A model generated the notes under the pieces. The model was given only the letters and a program-made list of their open reading frames with translations. It was not told where the DNA came from and did no database searches. DNA of 46,256 nt from Myxococcota bacterium (GTDB lineage: Bacteria; Myxococcota_A; Polyangia; JAAYKL01): positions 1 through 46,256 of the forward strand of contig JASJCT010000070.1 of the NCBI GenBank assembly GCA_030065855.1, given 5' to 3'. Of this stretch, positions 33,593-41,353 are shown piece by piece. The translations under genes were made by a program, and so were the position numbers. Each line of letters opens with the position of its first letter. The stretch's first letter is position 1.

Positions 33593-34972
33593 TTAAGCAT
33601 CCTCCATCAACATCGCAGCCAGTTTGTCCATCTGCATGCCCCGGGACCCCTTGACGAGCACCACGTCGTTCCGTTGCAGTACCCTGCGCAGGTAGTCAAC
33701 TGCACCCTGGTGATCCAAGGCGCCATACAGCCGGCTTTTTGCCAAACCCGCTGTTTCAGCGCCCTTTCCTATGCGTTGTCCGCCGTTGCCAATGGTGACC
33801 AGGTAATCCACACCTGATGCAACCAGGTATTCACCAACGCCCATGTGCGCAGTATCAGAATGTTCCCCGAGTTCGAGCATATCTCCGAGTACTGCCACGG
33901 TGCGGCCATGGGTTGCCACTTCGCACGCCGCATCTATGGCCGCGCGCATGGACGCGGGATTTGCATTGTACGTGTCGTCAATAACCAATGTGCCCAAGGT
34001 GCCCTGGCCAATGGTCAAGCGACCCGGCTCCGGGCGCACCGCAGCCAGCCCGGCGGCAATCGTATTGGCATCCACGCCAGCCGCAACAGCTGTGGCCGCT
34101 GCAGCCAGCGCGTTCAGGGCATTGTGCGCGCCGATCAGCGGCAGGGTCGCTGCCACTTGCTTCCCGAGAATATCGAGCGCTATTGTCTGTCCCTTGAGTC
34201 CGTTTGTCTGCCGGCTGAGAAGACGAATATCCACCCCCACGGCCTGCCCAAAGGTCAGGCTATCTCGGGATGGCACAGGCATGGTCGCAACCCTGGGATC
34301 GCCCGCGTTAATCACTGCCCTTGCATCTTCCCGCATGGCCAAAAAGAGCTCTCCTTTGGCTCTTTTTACACCCTCTAAATCTTTGAGGTTTTCGAGATGG
34401 GCAGGGCCGACGTTGGTGACAACGCCGACATCCGGGTCCGCGATTTGCGTCAGTCTCTCGATTTCACCAAAATCAGAGCATCCGAGCTCCAGCACCAGCG
34501 CCTCGTGTGTGTCCTCGATACCGAGCAATGTCAGGGGAACGCCGATGTGGTTGTTAAAGTTGCGGGTGGGCTGATGCACGGCCCATCGCTCCTCGAAAAT
34601 CGCGGCCACGAGCTTGCGCGTGGTGGTCTTTCCGGACGATCCTGTTATCCCGACGACCGGGCCGTTGAACTGCCTGCGCCTCGCAGCACCGAGCGTCTGG
34701 AGGGCCTGAAGCGTATTGTCCACTACGATTTGAGGGATGGGAAGCGCTGGCACAGAATGCTCGACGATAACTGCGGCAGCACCCTTGCGGGCGACCGCCG
34801 CGACAAAATCGTGGCCGTCAAAGCGCGGCCCTTTCAAGGCGATATACAAGGCGTTGTCGACATCTTCTCGCGAGTCGGTCACCACCTTGGCGATGGCCTG
34901 ATCCGAGGTCTCCTGAACCACCCCACCCACCTGTTCAGCCACGGTCCCGATGTGCCAGTTGAGATTACCCAT
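33593..34972 (-). CDS. murF: UDP-MurNAc-tripeptide D-alanyl-D-alanine ligase MurF
   Basis: Cytoplasmic ATP-dependent ligase that adds D-Ala-D-Ala to the UDP-MurNAc tripeptide. The N-terminal UDP-binding domain (SDQAIAKVVTDSREDVDNAL and LKGPRFDGHDFV), the P-loop GITGSSGKTTTRKLVAAI, the FNNHIGVPLTLL motif, VLELGCSDFGEI, and the C-terminal VIDDTYNANPASMRAAID and VLGDMLELGEHS are standard. The length of 459 is normal. It overlaps murE by eight bases and is followed at three bases by mraY. Confidence 0.98.
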   Translation of the reverse strand: MGNLNWHIGTVAEQVGGVVQETSDQAIAKVVTDSREDVDNALYIALKGPRFDGHDFVAAVARKGAAAVIVEHSVPALPIPQIVVDNTLQALQTLGAARRRQFNGPVVGITGSSGKTTTRKLVAAIFEERWAVHQPTRNFNNHIGVPLTLLGIEDTHEALVLELGCSDFGEIERLTQIADPDVGVVTNVGPAHLENLKDLEGVKRAKGELFLAMREDARAVINAGDPRVATMPVPSRDSLTFGQAVGVDIRLLSRQTNGLKGQTIALDILGKQVAATLPLIGAHNALNALAAAATAVAAGVDANTIAAGLAAVRPEPGRLTIGQGTLGTLVIDDTYNANPASMRAAIDAACEVATHGRTVAVLGDMLELGEHSDTAHMGVGEYLVASGVDYLVTIGNGGQRIGKGAETAGLAKSRLYGALDHQGAVDYLRRVLQRNDVVLVKGSRGMQMDKLAAMLMEDA

Positions 34973-36491
34973 GGCTGTTGCCCCGTCGCCTGGCGATCGC
35001 GGCCAGGGCCTGTTCCCGATCGTCGAAGTGAATCTTTTTATGGTCTAGAATCTGGTAGTCCTCGTGTCCTTTACCAGCGATGAGTACCGTATCCCCTGGT
35101 CGGGCGATGTGTTGGATGGCCTGGTCAATGGCCAGCCCCCGGTCAACCTCAACGAGATAGCCCTTGGCTGCGTCCTTGACCGCACTTGCACTGAGCTGCG
35201 GCAACCCAGCGTCCAGCACCCCGGGTAGGATCATCTCCACGATGCGGGCCGGCGCTTCGGAGCGGGGATTGTCCGAGGTAACCAGGGCGATATCAGCGCC
35301 TGTCGCTACGGCACGGCCCATGACCGGTCGTTTGCTGGGATCCCGATCGCCACCGCACCCAAAGACACAGATGAGGCGTCCTTTGGTGAGGGGTCTTAAT
35401 GCTGTGAGCACCCGTTTCAGCGCGTCCGGGGTGTGGGCGTAATCCACGAGCACTGTCCCATCCACCCCATCTCCCACCCGTTCCAAGCGGCCGGGAATCC
35501 CCAACGCACCGCTTAAACCGCGGCCGGCGTCCTTTGGAGGCACGCCAAGGGAGATGCAGATGCCCAGGGCCAGGAGCAGGTTGTTGAGATTGTGCATACC
35601 GAGCAGCGGAGACGCGAGGTCGACGTTCCCATCTGGGGTGCGAATGGTTGCGGCAATGCCGTTAATGTCAATGCGGGGTGCGGTAACGGGTTTTAGCATC
35701 GCGCTGCTCGAGGGATCCGTGGATATGGTTACAACCGGATGTTTCAGATGCTTTAGAATCTCCCCTGCGAATGGATCATCGGCATTAACGACAGCCCTGG
35801 CTTCGGGTGTATCCGCGATCGCGCTCGTAAAAAGCCCGAGCTTAATCGCACCGTACGTGGCCATGTCCTGGTGATAATCCAGGTGATCCTGGGTCAGGTT
35901 GGTAAAGGCAACCGCGCGAAACCGACACCCGCTCAGGCGGTGTTCGGCCAGACCGATGGAGGATGCTTCGAGCACCAAGTGGCTCGCCCCTGCATCCAGC
36001 ATTTGCCTGGCAACGCCTTGAATCACTGGCGCCTCAGGGGTTGTGTGGTGTGCCGGCCATTTTTTCGATCCACAGCGATATTCGATTGTCGTCATTGCGC
36101 CGGGTCTGGCCCCCTGGGACTTCAAGACCTGTTCTACGAGATAGACCGACGTGGTCTTGCCATTGGTGCCGGTGATGCCGACGACGTCTAATTGAGCCGT
36201 GGGATTGCCGTAACACGCAGCTGCTATCGGACCCAAGGCACGCCGCGGGTCGGAAACGACGATTTGGGGGATGGGCGCGCGATGGGGGGCTGCTACCAAA
36301 AGGGCGGTTGCACCAGCAGCCACTGCGGCCTGAATGAACATGCTGCCGTCCACCGAGCGGCCTGGCAGCGCGGCAAAGAGATACCCCGGACGCACCTCCC
36401 GAGAATCGTGGGTCACGCCTGAAATCTCTGTCTGTGGATTTCCACGCAGGGTCGCGCCAGGGGTGACTTGAAGGAGATCAGCTAGGATCAT
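34965..36491 (-). CDS. murE: UDP-MurNAc-tripeptide synthetase MurE (meso-DAP type)
   Basis: Cytoplasmic ligase that adds the third amino acid of the stem peptide. The N-terminal region reads ISGVTHDSREVRPGYLFAAL; the ATP loop is VVGITGTNGKTTSVYLVEQV; TTPEAPVIQGVARQML, SSIGLAEHRLSG and FTNLTQDHLDYHQDMATY follow; the C-terminal region has VDYAHTPDALKRVL and GGDRDPSKRPVMGRAV. The substrate-selecting motif is SDNPRSEAP, the DNPR form that favours meso-diaminopimelate, so the wall is probably of the A1-gamma meso-DAP type. The length of 508 is normal. It overlaps ftsI by 14 bases and murF by eight. Confidence 0.98.
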   Translation of the reverse strand: MILADLLQVTPGATLRGNPQTEISGVTHDSREVRPGYLFAALPGRSVDGSMFIQAAVAAGATALLVAAPHRAPIPQIVVSDPRRALGPIAAACYGNPTAQLDVVGITGTNGKTTSVYLVEQVLKSQGARPGAMTTIEYRCGSKKWPAHHTTPEAPVIQGVARQMLDAGASHLVLEASSIGLAEHRLSGCRFRAVAFTNLTQDHLDYHQDMATYGAIKLGLFTSAIADTPEARAVVNADDPFAGEILKHLKHPVVTISTDPSSSAMLKPVTAPRIDINGIAATIRTPDGNVDLASPLLGMHNLNNLLLALGICISLGVPPKDAGRGLSGALGIPGRLERVGDGVDGTVLVDYAHTPDALKRVLTALRPLTKGRLICVFGCGGDRDPSKRPVMGRAVATGADIALVTSDNPRSEAPARIVEMILPGVLDAGLPQLSASAVKDAAKGYLVEVDRGLAIDQAIQHIARPGDTVLIAGKGHEDYQILDHKKIHFDDREQALAAIARRRGNSHG

Positions 36492-38526
36492 CAGTCGTTT
36501 CCTCGGATGGGGTTGCGTCTGCCGCTGGGGGTTCGACAGGCTCGAAGTTTACCTGAATAAAATCTCCTTTTTCCACCGGGTCACCTGGAGCTGGGACTTG
36601 TTCTGCGGCAAAGCCGGTTCCCATGAAGAGGGGGCGCAGATTATGAACCGCGAGGGCCGCGATGGCCTGGTTCATGGTCATCCCCCGTAGATCCGGTGCC
36701 CGTGCGTCTTGCCTCTCCTTATCTTCTGGATGCGCCTTCTTAGGGAGCTGACCCTCTCCCTGGGGGGCGCGGTTTTTAGAGGTCGCTTTGTCCGCTGGAC
36801 GCCTGCGCCCATTGCGAGATCGCTTTGACTTTTTTTGGGGTCGCTCCTGAGAGACGCCCAAGTATCGCAGCGCCTGGTCAGCGATGCGTTTGAGGGCAGG
36901 CGCAGCAACGGTGCCGCCGTACTGGTTGATCAACGGCTCATCGATCACTACCGATATGGCGAGGCGAGGCCGGATCGCAGGGACAAAACCGATAAACGAA
37001 GCAACCCGTTTTTCCTTGGAATAGCCCTTGGCCCCATCTGACTTTTGGGCAGTGCCGGTCTTTGCAGCCACCAGGAATCCGTCGAGGGAGCCCTGCACCC
37101 CGGTGCCGCCTGCTTCGGTCACGGCGGTCATGATATCGCCGACGAGCCGGGCGGTGTAGCGACTTATCACGCGGCGACGCGGCTCAGGGGCAGCGGTACG
37201 GACGGGTTGCCCATCCGGGTCGATGATATTTTTAACCAGCAACGGTCGCATGAGCACACCGCCGTTGGCAATGACAGATAGGGCAGCGGTCAACTGGATG
37301 GTGGTCGCCCCCACCCCCTGACCAAACGCAATGGTCGCTGTGTCGATGTCGTACCACTTGCCGTAATGGTGGAGCGTGCCATTGCTTTCAAACGGTAGAT
37401 CCACGTGGGATCGCTCGCCAAAGCCAAATCGTCGCAGGTAGTGATACAGACGCCGTTTCCCCAGCTTAAGCGCGATTTTAGCAAAGCAGATATTGCTGGA
37501 CCGCTTCAGACACTGGGTGGGATTGAGCCACCCGTCCCGATGATCATCGTGGATGTAGACCTTTTTCCTGTCCCCCAACTCCATCCGTCCCCGTTCGCAG
37601 AAGATGAAATCGTCCGGCCGCAGGGACCCGGCATTGAGGGCCGCGGCGATGGTGAATATCTTGAACGTGGACCCGGGCTCGATCACGTCGAGGACGGCCC
37701 GATTTCTGCGGTTCCCGGGCGACGATGACTGAACCGCGTTGGGGTTGTACGTGGGCCAATTGGCCAAGGCGAGGATTTCACCGGTGTGGGGATCCATGAT
37801 CACCACGTGGCCGGCCTTTGCATCAAACGTACTCACCGTAGCTGCCAGCTCTTGTTCGGCGATGTGCTGCAGTGTTTTGTCGATGGTCAAGGTCACGGTA
37901 TTCCCGACCACGCCCTCGGGTCCAAAGACACTATCGGCAAAGACCACCCGTCCACGGGCGTCTCGAAGGCCGGTCACCGCGTTTTTGCGCCCTTTGAGCT
38001 GTTGCTCGAACTTGAGCTCGATGCCCTCGAGGCCCACCGCATCCACGCCTGCGAATCCAATGATGTGGGATGCCAACGAACGACTCGGATAGTACCGCTT
38101 GCTCTCCTTTATGAGGTGAATGCCCTCTAGTTTGAGGGCAGTGACCTTTTGTGCGACCTCTGGGACAACCTGTCGATCCAGCCACACAAAATGCCGCTTT
38201 TGCGAAAGCTTGCGAAGGAGATCAGCTTGGTCAAGGCCCAATGCAGGTGCGAGAAGCGCGGCGCTGGCCTGTGGCTGCTTCACCTTGGTCGCCTCTGCAT
38301 AGATCGAGTCCACCTCGACTTCGATAGCCAGGGCTTCTCCGTGTCGATCGGTGATCATGCCCCGTCGCGCTGGGATGCTGATCCGGCGGGTATACTGCTC
38401 CTGGGCCAGCTGCTTTAGCTCGTCCCTTCGCACCACGCCGAGGTCCCAGGCACCGTGGGCCACCGCGACCGCACCGGCGAGCAATGCAAAGACGAGGATG
38501 GCCATCCTCAGGCGTATCCAACGCAT
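36478..38526 (-). CDS. ftsI: Septal transpeptidase FtsI (PBP3) with C-terminal PASTA domain
   Basis: Class B penicillin-binding protein that crosslinks septal peptidoglycan. One N-terminal membrane helix (MAILVFALLAGAVAVAHGAW), the pedestal domain with RRGMITDRHGEALAIEVEVD, then the transpeptidase domain: STFK (Ser at about 286), SSN (about 343) and KTGT (about 489). After a basic Pro-rich linker (about 562-610) one PASTA unit (ARAPDLRGMTMNQAIAALAV) occupies residues 610-662, followed by an acidic tail. PASTA tails are usual in Gram-positive and deltaproteobacterial FtsI and absent from the E. coli protein. The ATG at 38526 (GAGG five bases upstream) replaces a longer frame that would overlap ftsL. 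The length of 682 fits this subtype. Confidence 0.95.
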   Translation of the reverse strand: MRWIRLRMAILVFALLAGAVAVAHGAWDLGVVRRDELKQLAQEQYTRRISIPARRGMITDRHGEALAIEVEVDSIYAEATKVKQPQASAALLAPALGLDQADLLRKLSQKRHFVWLDRQVVPEVAQKVTALKLEGIHLIKESKRYYPSRSLASHIIGFAGVDAVGLEGIELKFEQQLKGRKNAVTGLRDARGRVVFADSVFGPEGVVGNTVTLTIDKTLQHIAEQELAATVSTFDAKAGHVVIMDPHTGEILALANWPTYNPNAVQSSSPGNRRNRAVLDVIEPGSTFKIFTIAAALNAGSLRPDDFIFCERGRMELGDRKKVYIHDDHRDGWLNPTQCLKRSSNICFAKIALKLGKRRLYHYLRRFGFGERSHVDLPFESNGTLHHYGKWYDIDTATIAFGQGVGATTIQLTAALSVIANGGVLMRPLLVKNIIDPDGQPVRTAAPEPRRRVISRYTARLVGDIMTAVTEAGGTGVQGSLDGFLVAAKTGTAQKSDGAKGYSKEKRVASFIGFVPAIRPRLAISVVIDEPLINQYGGTVAAPALKRIADQALRYLGVSQERPQKKSKRSRNGRRRPADKATSKNRAPQGEGQLPKKAHPEDKERQDARAPDLRGMTMNQAIAALAVHNLRPLFMGTGFAAEQVPAPGDPVEKGDFIQVNFEPVEPPAADATPSEETTDDPS

Positions 38527-38552
38527 CCGGCCCTCGCCGAGCACACCCACGG

Positions 38553-39002
38553 CTACCGCGCTCCTCCAGATGCGATAACGGCTTTCTTTTTCTTTTTTAC
38601 CGCGATGATGCGCTGGTGATCCGGGATTGCCATCTCGCATTTTTCCCTGGCTTCAGCTGCCACCCGCTCTGGATCCCTCAGCGAGGCCAGTTCCAGGCGC
38701 AGCTCTCGCTGTTCAGCGAGCAATCTGGCGCGTTCCGACCGAAGCTGGCTGGTCTGGTACCCCAACTGCACCCCCTGAAATCGAATGTTGAGGTGATAGG
38801 AAAAGGCAGCCACTGCAGTGACCACGGCGACGAAGAACACGACGAGATAAAGGGCAGATGCGCTTTCAGTACGAACGCGCTGCCTAAAGAGTCCCATTTT
38901 ACGCGTTTTTGACCGAACCGCCTGGAGCGACTGCTTGCGCACCCGCTTCACATTGAGCCGCCAAATACTCGGTGTGGTTTTCCGGCGCCTGTTCTTGCGC
39001 AT
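38553..39002 (-). CDS. ftsL: Cell division protein FtsL-like
   Basis: Small bitopic membrane protein of 149 residues between rsmH and ftsI, the position of ftsL. A long, strongly basic cytoplasmic tail (MRKNRRRKTTPSIWRLNVKR through about residue 50), one membrane helix (ALYLVVFFVAVVTAVAAFSY), then a leucine-zipper-like periplasmic helix (QTSQLRSERARLLAEQRELR and LELASLRDPERVAAEAREKC). It ends in a Lys-rich run (VKKKKKAV). FtsL forms a coiled coil with FtsB to recruit and activate FtsWI. Sequence conservation is low in this family, so the call rests on topology and position. The ATG overlaps the rsmH stop by one base (TGATG). Confidence 0.88.
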   Translation of the reverse strand: MRKNRRRKTTPSIWRLNVKRVRKQSLQAVRSKTRKMGLFRQRVRTESASALYLVVFFVAVVTAVAAFSYHLNIRFQGVQLGYQTSQLRSERARLLAEQRELRLELASLRDPERVAAEAREKCEMAIPDHQRIIAVKKKKKAVIASGGAR

Positions 39003-39940
39003 CACCGGATCCTCCTCACTGCGCGCACCCTGGCGCTGCGCGCCCGCCTGTTTCGCTGCAATTCGGCCGGTCCAACCCGCACTGCCCTGCGGGAGATGGC
39101 AACGACAGATCCGTCCGGACAACGACACACCGGCAGTCCCGGTGGGCACGTACAGGGATTTTCAAGGGTCCGAAACCGGTCCTTTACCCGACGATCCTCG
39201 AGCGAATGGAAGGAAATAATCACCACCCTGCCGCCAATGGCGAGGGGGTTGGGCAGCAGATCGAGGAGCGCCTCAAGCTCGCCGATCTCGTTGTTTACAG
39301 CAATGCGAATCGCCTGAAACGTTCGGGTGGCCGAGTGGATATCGCCTGATTTTCGCTTTCCGATAACCCGCTGCACAGCAATGGCCAGGTCCTGGGTGGT
39401 GGCCAATTGGCCGCTCTCCTCCATGCGCTTGATGGACTGCGCAATGGCGCGGGCGTGTCGTTCACCGCCGAATCGATATATGGCGTCACTCAATTCGTCC
39501 TCGCTCAATCGGTGGAGCAGGGTGGTGGCTGTTTCACCTTGGGTCTGGTCCATTCGCATATCCAGGGGCCCGATGCCCATAAACGAAAACCCGCGCAACG
39601 GGGTATCGATTTGATGGGAGGACACACCCAGGTCGACCAGGAGGCCATCGAGTTTGCCCACGCCGATGCGTTCGAGCAGTTGGCCCATCTGGGAGAATCG
39701 GCCGTGGTGGATCGACACCCGGTCGCCAAATCGCGCCAACCTGGCACGCGCTGCAGCAATGGCTTCCAGATCACAGTCAATGCCCACCAGCCGGCCGTCC
39801 GGTGCCGATGCTTCCAGGATTTTTTCAGCGTGACCGCCGCCGCCGAGCGTGGCATCGCAATAGACACCACCAGGGGCAGGTCCCAGCAGCTGAATGACCT
39901 GATCGAGAAGCACCGGATGATGTTCAAATTGAGCGGTCAT
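39002..39940 (-). CDS. rsmH: 16S rRNA m4C1402 methyltransferase RsmH (MraW)
   Basis: SAM-dependent N4-methyltransferase acting on C1402 of 16S rRNA in the P-site of the 30S subunit. The start HHPVLLDQVIQLL is typical; the SAM loop is GVYCDATLGGGGHAEKIL; LVGIDCDLEAIAAARARLA binds the ribose; GLLVDLGVSSHQID, RGFSFMGIGPLDMRMDQTQG and RTFQAIRIAVNNEIGEL are family signatures; VVIISFHSLEDRRVKDRFR and RNRRARSARVRAVRRI close the protein. The ATG at 39940 (GGTG upstream) lies ten bases after the mraZ stop and gives 312 residues; a longer frame would run backwards into mraZ. Confidence 0.98.
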   Translation of the reverse strand: MTAQFEHHPVLLDQVIQLLGPAPGGVYCDATLGGGGHAEKILEASAPDGRLVGIDCDLEAIAAARARLARFGDRVSIHHGRFSQMGQLLERIGVGKLDGLLVDLGVSSHQIDTPLRGFSFMGIGPLDMRMDQTQGETATTLLHRLSEDELSDAIYRFGGERHARAIAQSIKRMEESGQLATTQDLAIAVQRVIGKRKSGDIHSATRTFQAIRIAVNNEIGELEALLDLLPNPLAIGGRVVIISFHSLEDRRVKDRFRTLENPCTCPPGLPVCRCPDGSVVAISRRAVRVGPAELQRNRRARSARVRAVRRIR

Positions 39941-39950
39941 TTCATCACCA

Positions 39951-40394
39951 TCACAGACCGAGCTCTGCGAGTGCTTTGCCGAGCTCGGACACACCTGCCT
40001 GGGCTGCGGCAAAGGTCTCATTCCATTTGTCCCTGGCCCAAAGTTCCACGTAGTCCACCATGCCGCACCAGACCACATCGCGGGTAATACCCGCGTATGC
40101 TCTCAGGGTCGGCGGAATTAGGATCCGGCCGTGGCTATCGACCGGGCACTCCACGGCACTGGCGATATACAGCCGCTTTATTTGAATCACGGTGGGGTCA
40201 AAACTCGGGCGCTTAGAAATCTTTTTTTCAAATTCACACCACCCGCTATAGGGGTACACGGCAAGGCAGGGTTCGAGCCCGGTGGTGGCGATCATTCGGC
40301 CATCGTCCGTCATCGTTAAGACGTCCCGAAATCGCGCGGGCAAGCTGGTGCGGCTTTTTGAATCCAATGTTGTTTCGTATCGGCCCCTAAACAT
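39951..40394 (-). CDS. mraZ: Transcriptional regulator MraZ
   Basis: DNA-binding protein of 147 residues with two AbrB/SpoVT-like half-domains: MFRGRYETTLDSKSRTSLPA and VECPVDSHGRILIPPTLRAY. In known cases it forms a ring and represses the dcw operon by binding TGGGN repeats near its promoter. Such repeats are visible directly upstream here. It is the first gene of the dcw cluster, transcribed from the promoter at 40438-40465. The second half-domain keeps the DxxGRIxIP signature and the length is typical. Confidence 0.96.
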   Translation of the reverse strand: MFRGRYETTLDSKSRTSLPARFRDVLTMTDDGRMIATTGLEPCLAVYPYSGWCEFEKKISKRPSFDPTVIQIKRLYIASAVECPVDSHGRILIPPTLRAYAGITRDVVWCGMVDYVELWARDKWNETFAAAQAGVSELGKALAELGL

Positions 40395-40404
40395 CAGACC
40401 GCCT

Positions 40405-40419
40405 TCCCACTTTTTCCCA
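40405..40419 (-). promoter_or_regulatory. MraZ-box repeats in front of mraZ
   Basis: On the minus strand TGGGA occurs at 40419-40415 and again at 40409-40405, exactly ten bases apart, with a GGTGGG overlapping the first. The known MraZ operator is a set of TGGG(A/T)N5 direct repeats. The second repeat lies in the ribosome-binding region of mraZ, so bound MraZ would sit on the transcribed start of its own message. Confidence 0.65.
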
Positions 40420-40437
40420 CCAATATGAACTCGATTA

Positions 40438-40465
40438 AGTATCCCGCAAGTTCCTCTTCTGTCAA
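40438..40465 (-). promoter_or_regulatory. Promoter of the dcw cluster
   Basis: On the minus strand a perfect TTGACA (40465-40460), a 16-base spacer, and GATACT (40443-40438). The predicted start of transcription falls near 40431, just before the MraZ repeats. The 350-base gap 40395-40744 between mraZ and the divergent AgmX-domain gene holds no gene. On its plus-strand side a weak TTGTTT/TAATAT pair lies shortly before the downstream gene. Confidence 0.6.
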
Positions 40466-40744
40466 CTTTTTGAATATCTTCAAATTGTTAGGGGTCGTTT
40501 TTGCGCTAATTTCAGAAGATCCATGTAGGCGGAATATAAAGATATTTTTAATAGTTATAAAAAGTTATGAGGGTGGGATGAGCGGCTGTTGTTCCCTGGG
40601 TTATCTGAGTTGATATGAGCTGAGGCTGGTCCAATCCTCAACATAATATTGCGATATTGGTAAAACTGATGAAAATCTGTATGATGCACTTAAGTTGTTT
40701 CTAATCAGACCCGTGTTAATATGTAGGTATTCCGGAGGCAACAC

Positions 40745-41344
40745 ATGCGCGATAAGCACTCGCAACCCAAGCAGTCAGCTGAAGGCAAAGGTGTCATCCT
40801 TCTTCTCATTGGTGGGGTCGTTATCCTCGCCGTTGCGGGCATCGTCATTTTCAAACGCCCGTCCTCGCCGCCCCCACCTCCGCCAGAGGAACGCCCCGAA
40901 GTGGCGAAAGAGGCCTCATTCCCAGCACCGCTTGTTATTTCCCAACCCACGCGACCGATAGCAATACCCGTGGTCCCCGATGCCGGGACTGCCGCCTCTC
41001 AGGAAGAGGAAAAACCAAAAAAACGATCCGCACGCAGGAGCGAGAAGCTCGGCACCATCGATACCCAAGAAGTGAACCGGTTTATGAACGCCCGGTTCGC
41101 CCAGGTTAAAACGTGCTACGAGCGCCGCCTCAAGACCAATTCCTTTCTGGAGGGCAAGCTCGACCTCAATATTCAAGTCATGTCCAGCGGTAAAGTCACC
41201 GGTGTCTCAGTAAACGACGACACGGTTCGCGATGCAGAGATGCTCGCATGTGTGAAGCAGGTTATCCGCGCATGGCAATTCCCAAAACCCGAAGGCGGGC
41301 GGGTTGTTATCGCCAAGACATTCACGTTCAAGAAAAAAGCCTAG
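40745..41344 (+). CDS. AgmX/PglI C-terminal domain protein (TonB-like)
   Basis: 199 residues: a short cytoplasmic start, one membrane helix (VILLLIGGVVILAVAGIVIF), a Pro-rich periplasmic span (SSPPPPPPEERPE, then KPKKRSARRSEK), and a C-terminal domain with the AgmX/PglI pattern: FAQVKTCYERRLKTN, GKLDLNIQVMSSGKVTGVSV, MLACVKQVIRAWQFPKPEGG. Two conserved Cys flank the domain. The TonB-like layout suggests a periplasm-spanning link of the sort used by motility or surface-export machines in myxobacteria; no ExbB/ExbD or motility gene is nearby, so its partner is unknown. GGAGG six bases upstream supports the ATG. It ends nine bases from a convergent gene. Confidence 0.8.
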   Translation: MRDKHSQPKQSAEGKGVILLLIGGVVILAVAGIVIFKRPSSPPPPPPEERPEVAKEASFPAPLVISQPTRPIAIPVVPDAGTAASQEEEKPKKRSARRSEKLGTIDTQEVNRFMNARFAQVKTCYERRLKTNSFLEGKLDLNIQVMSSGKVTGVSVNDDTVRDAEMLACVKQVIRAWQFPKPEGGRVVIAKTFTFKKKA

Positions 41345-41353
41345 CTAGGCCAG

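Noticed and set aside
33843..34574. 243-codon open frame antisense to murF
   Set aside because: Shadow frame with unnatural Ser/Ala/Pro composition opposite a complete MurF.
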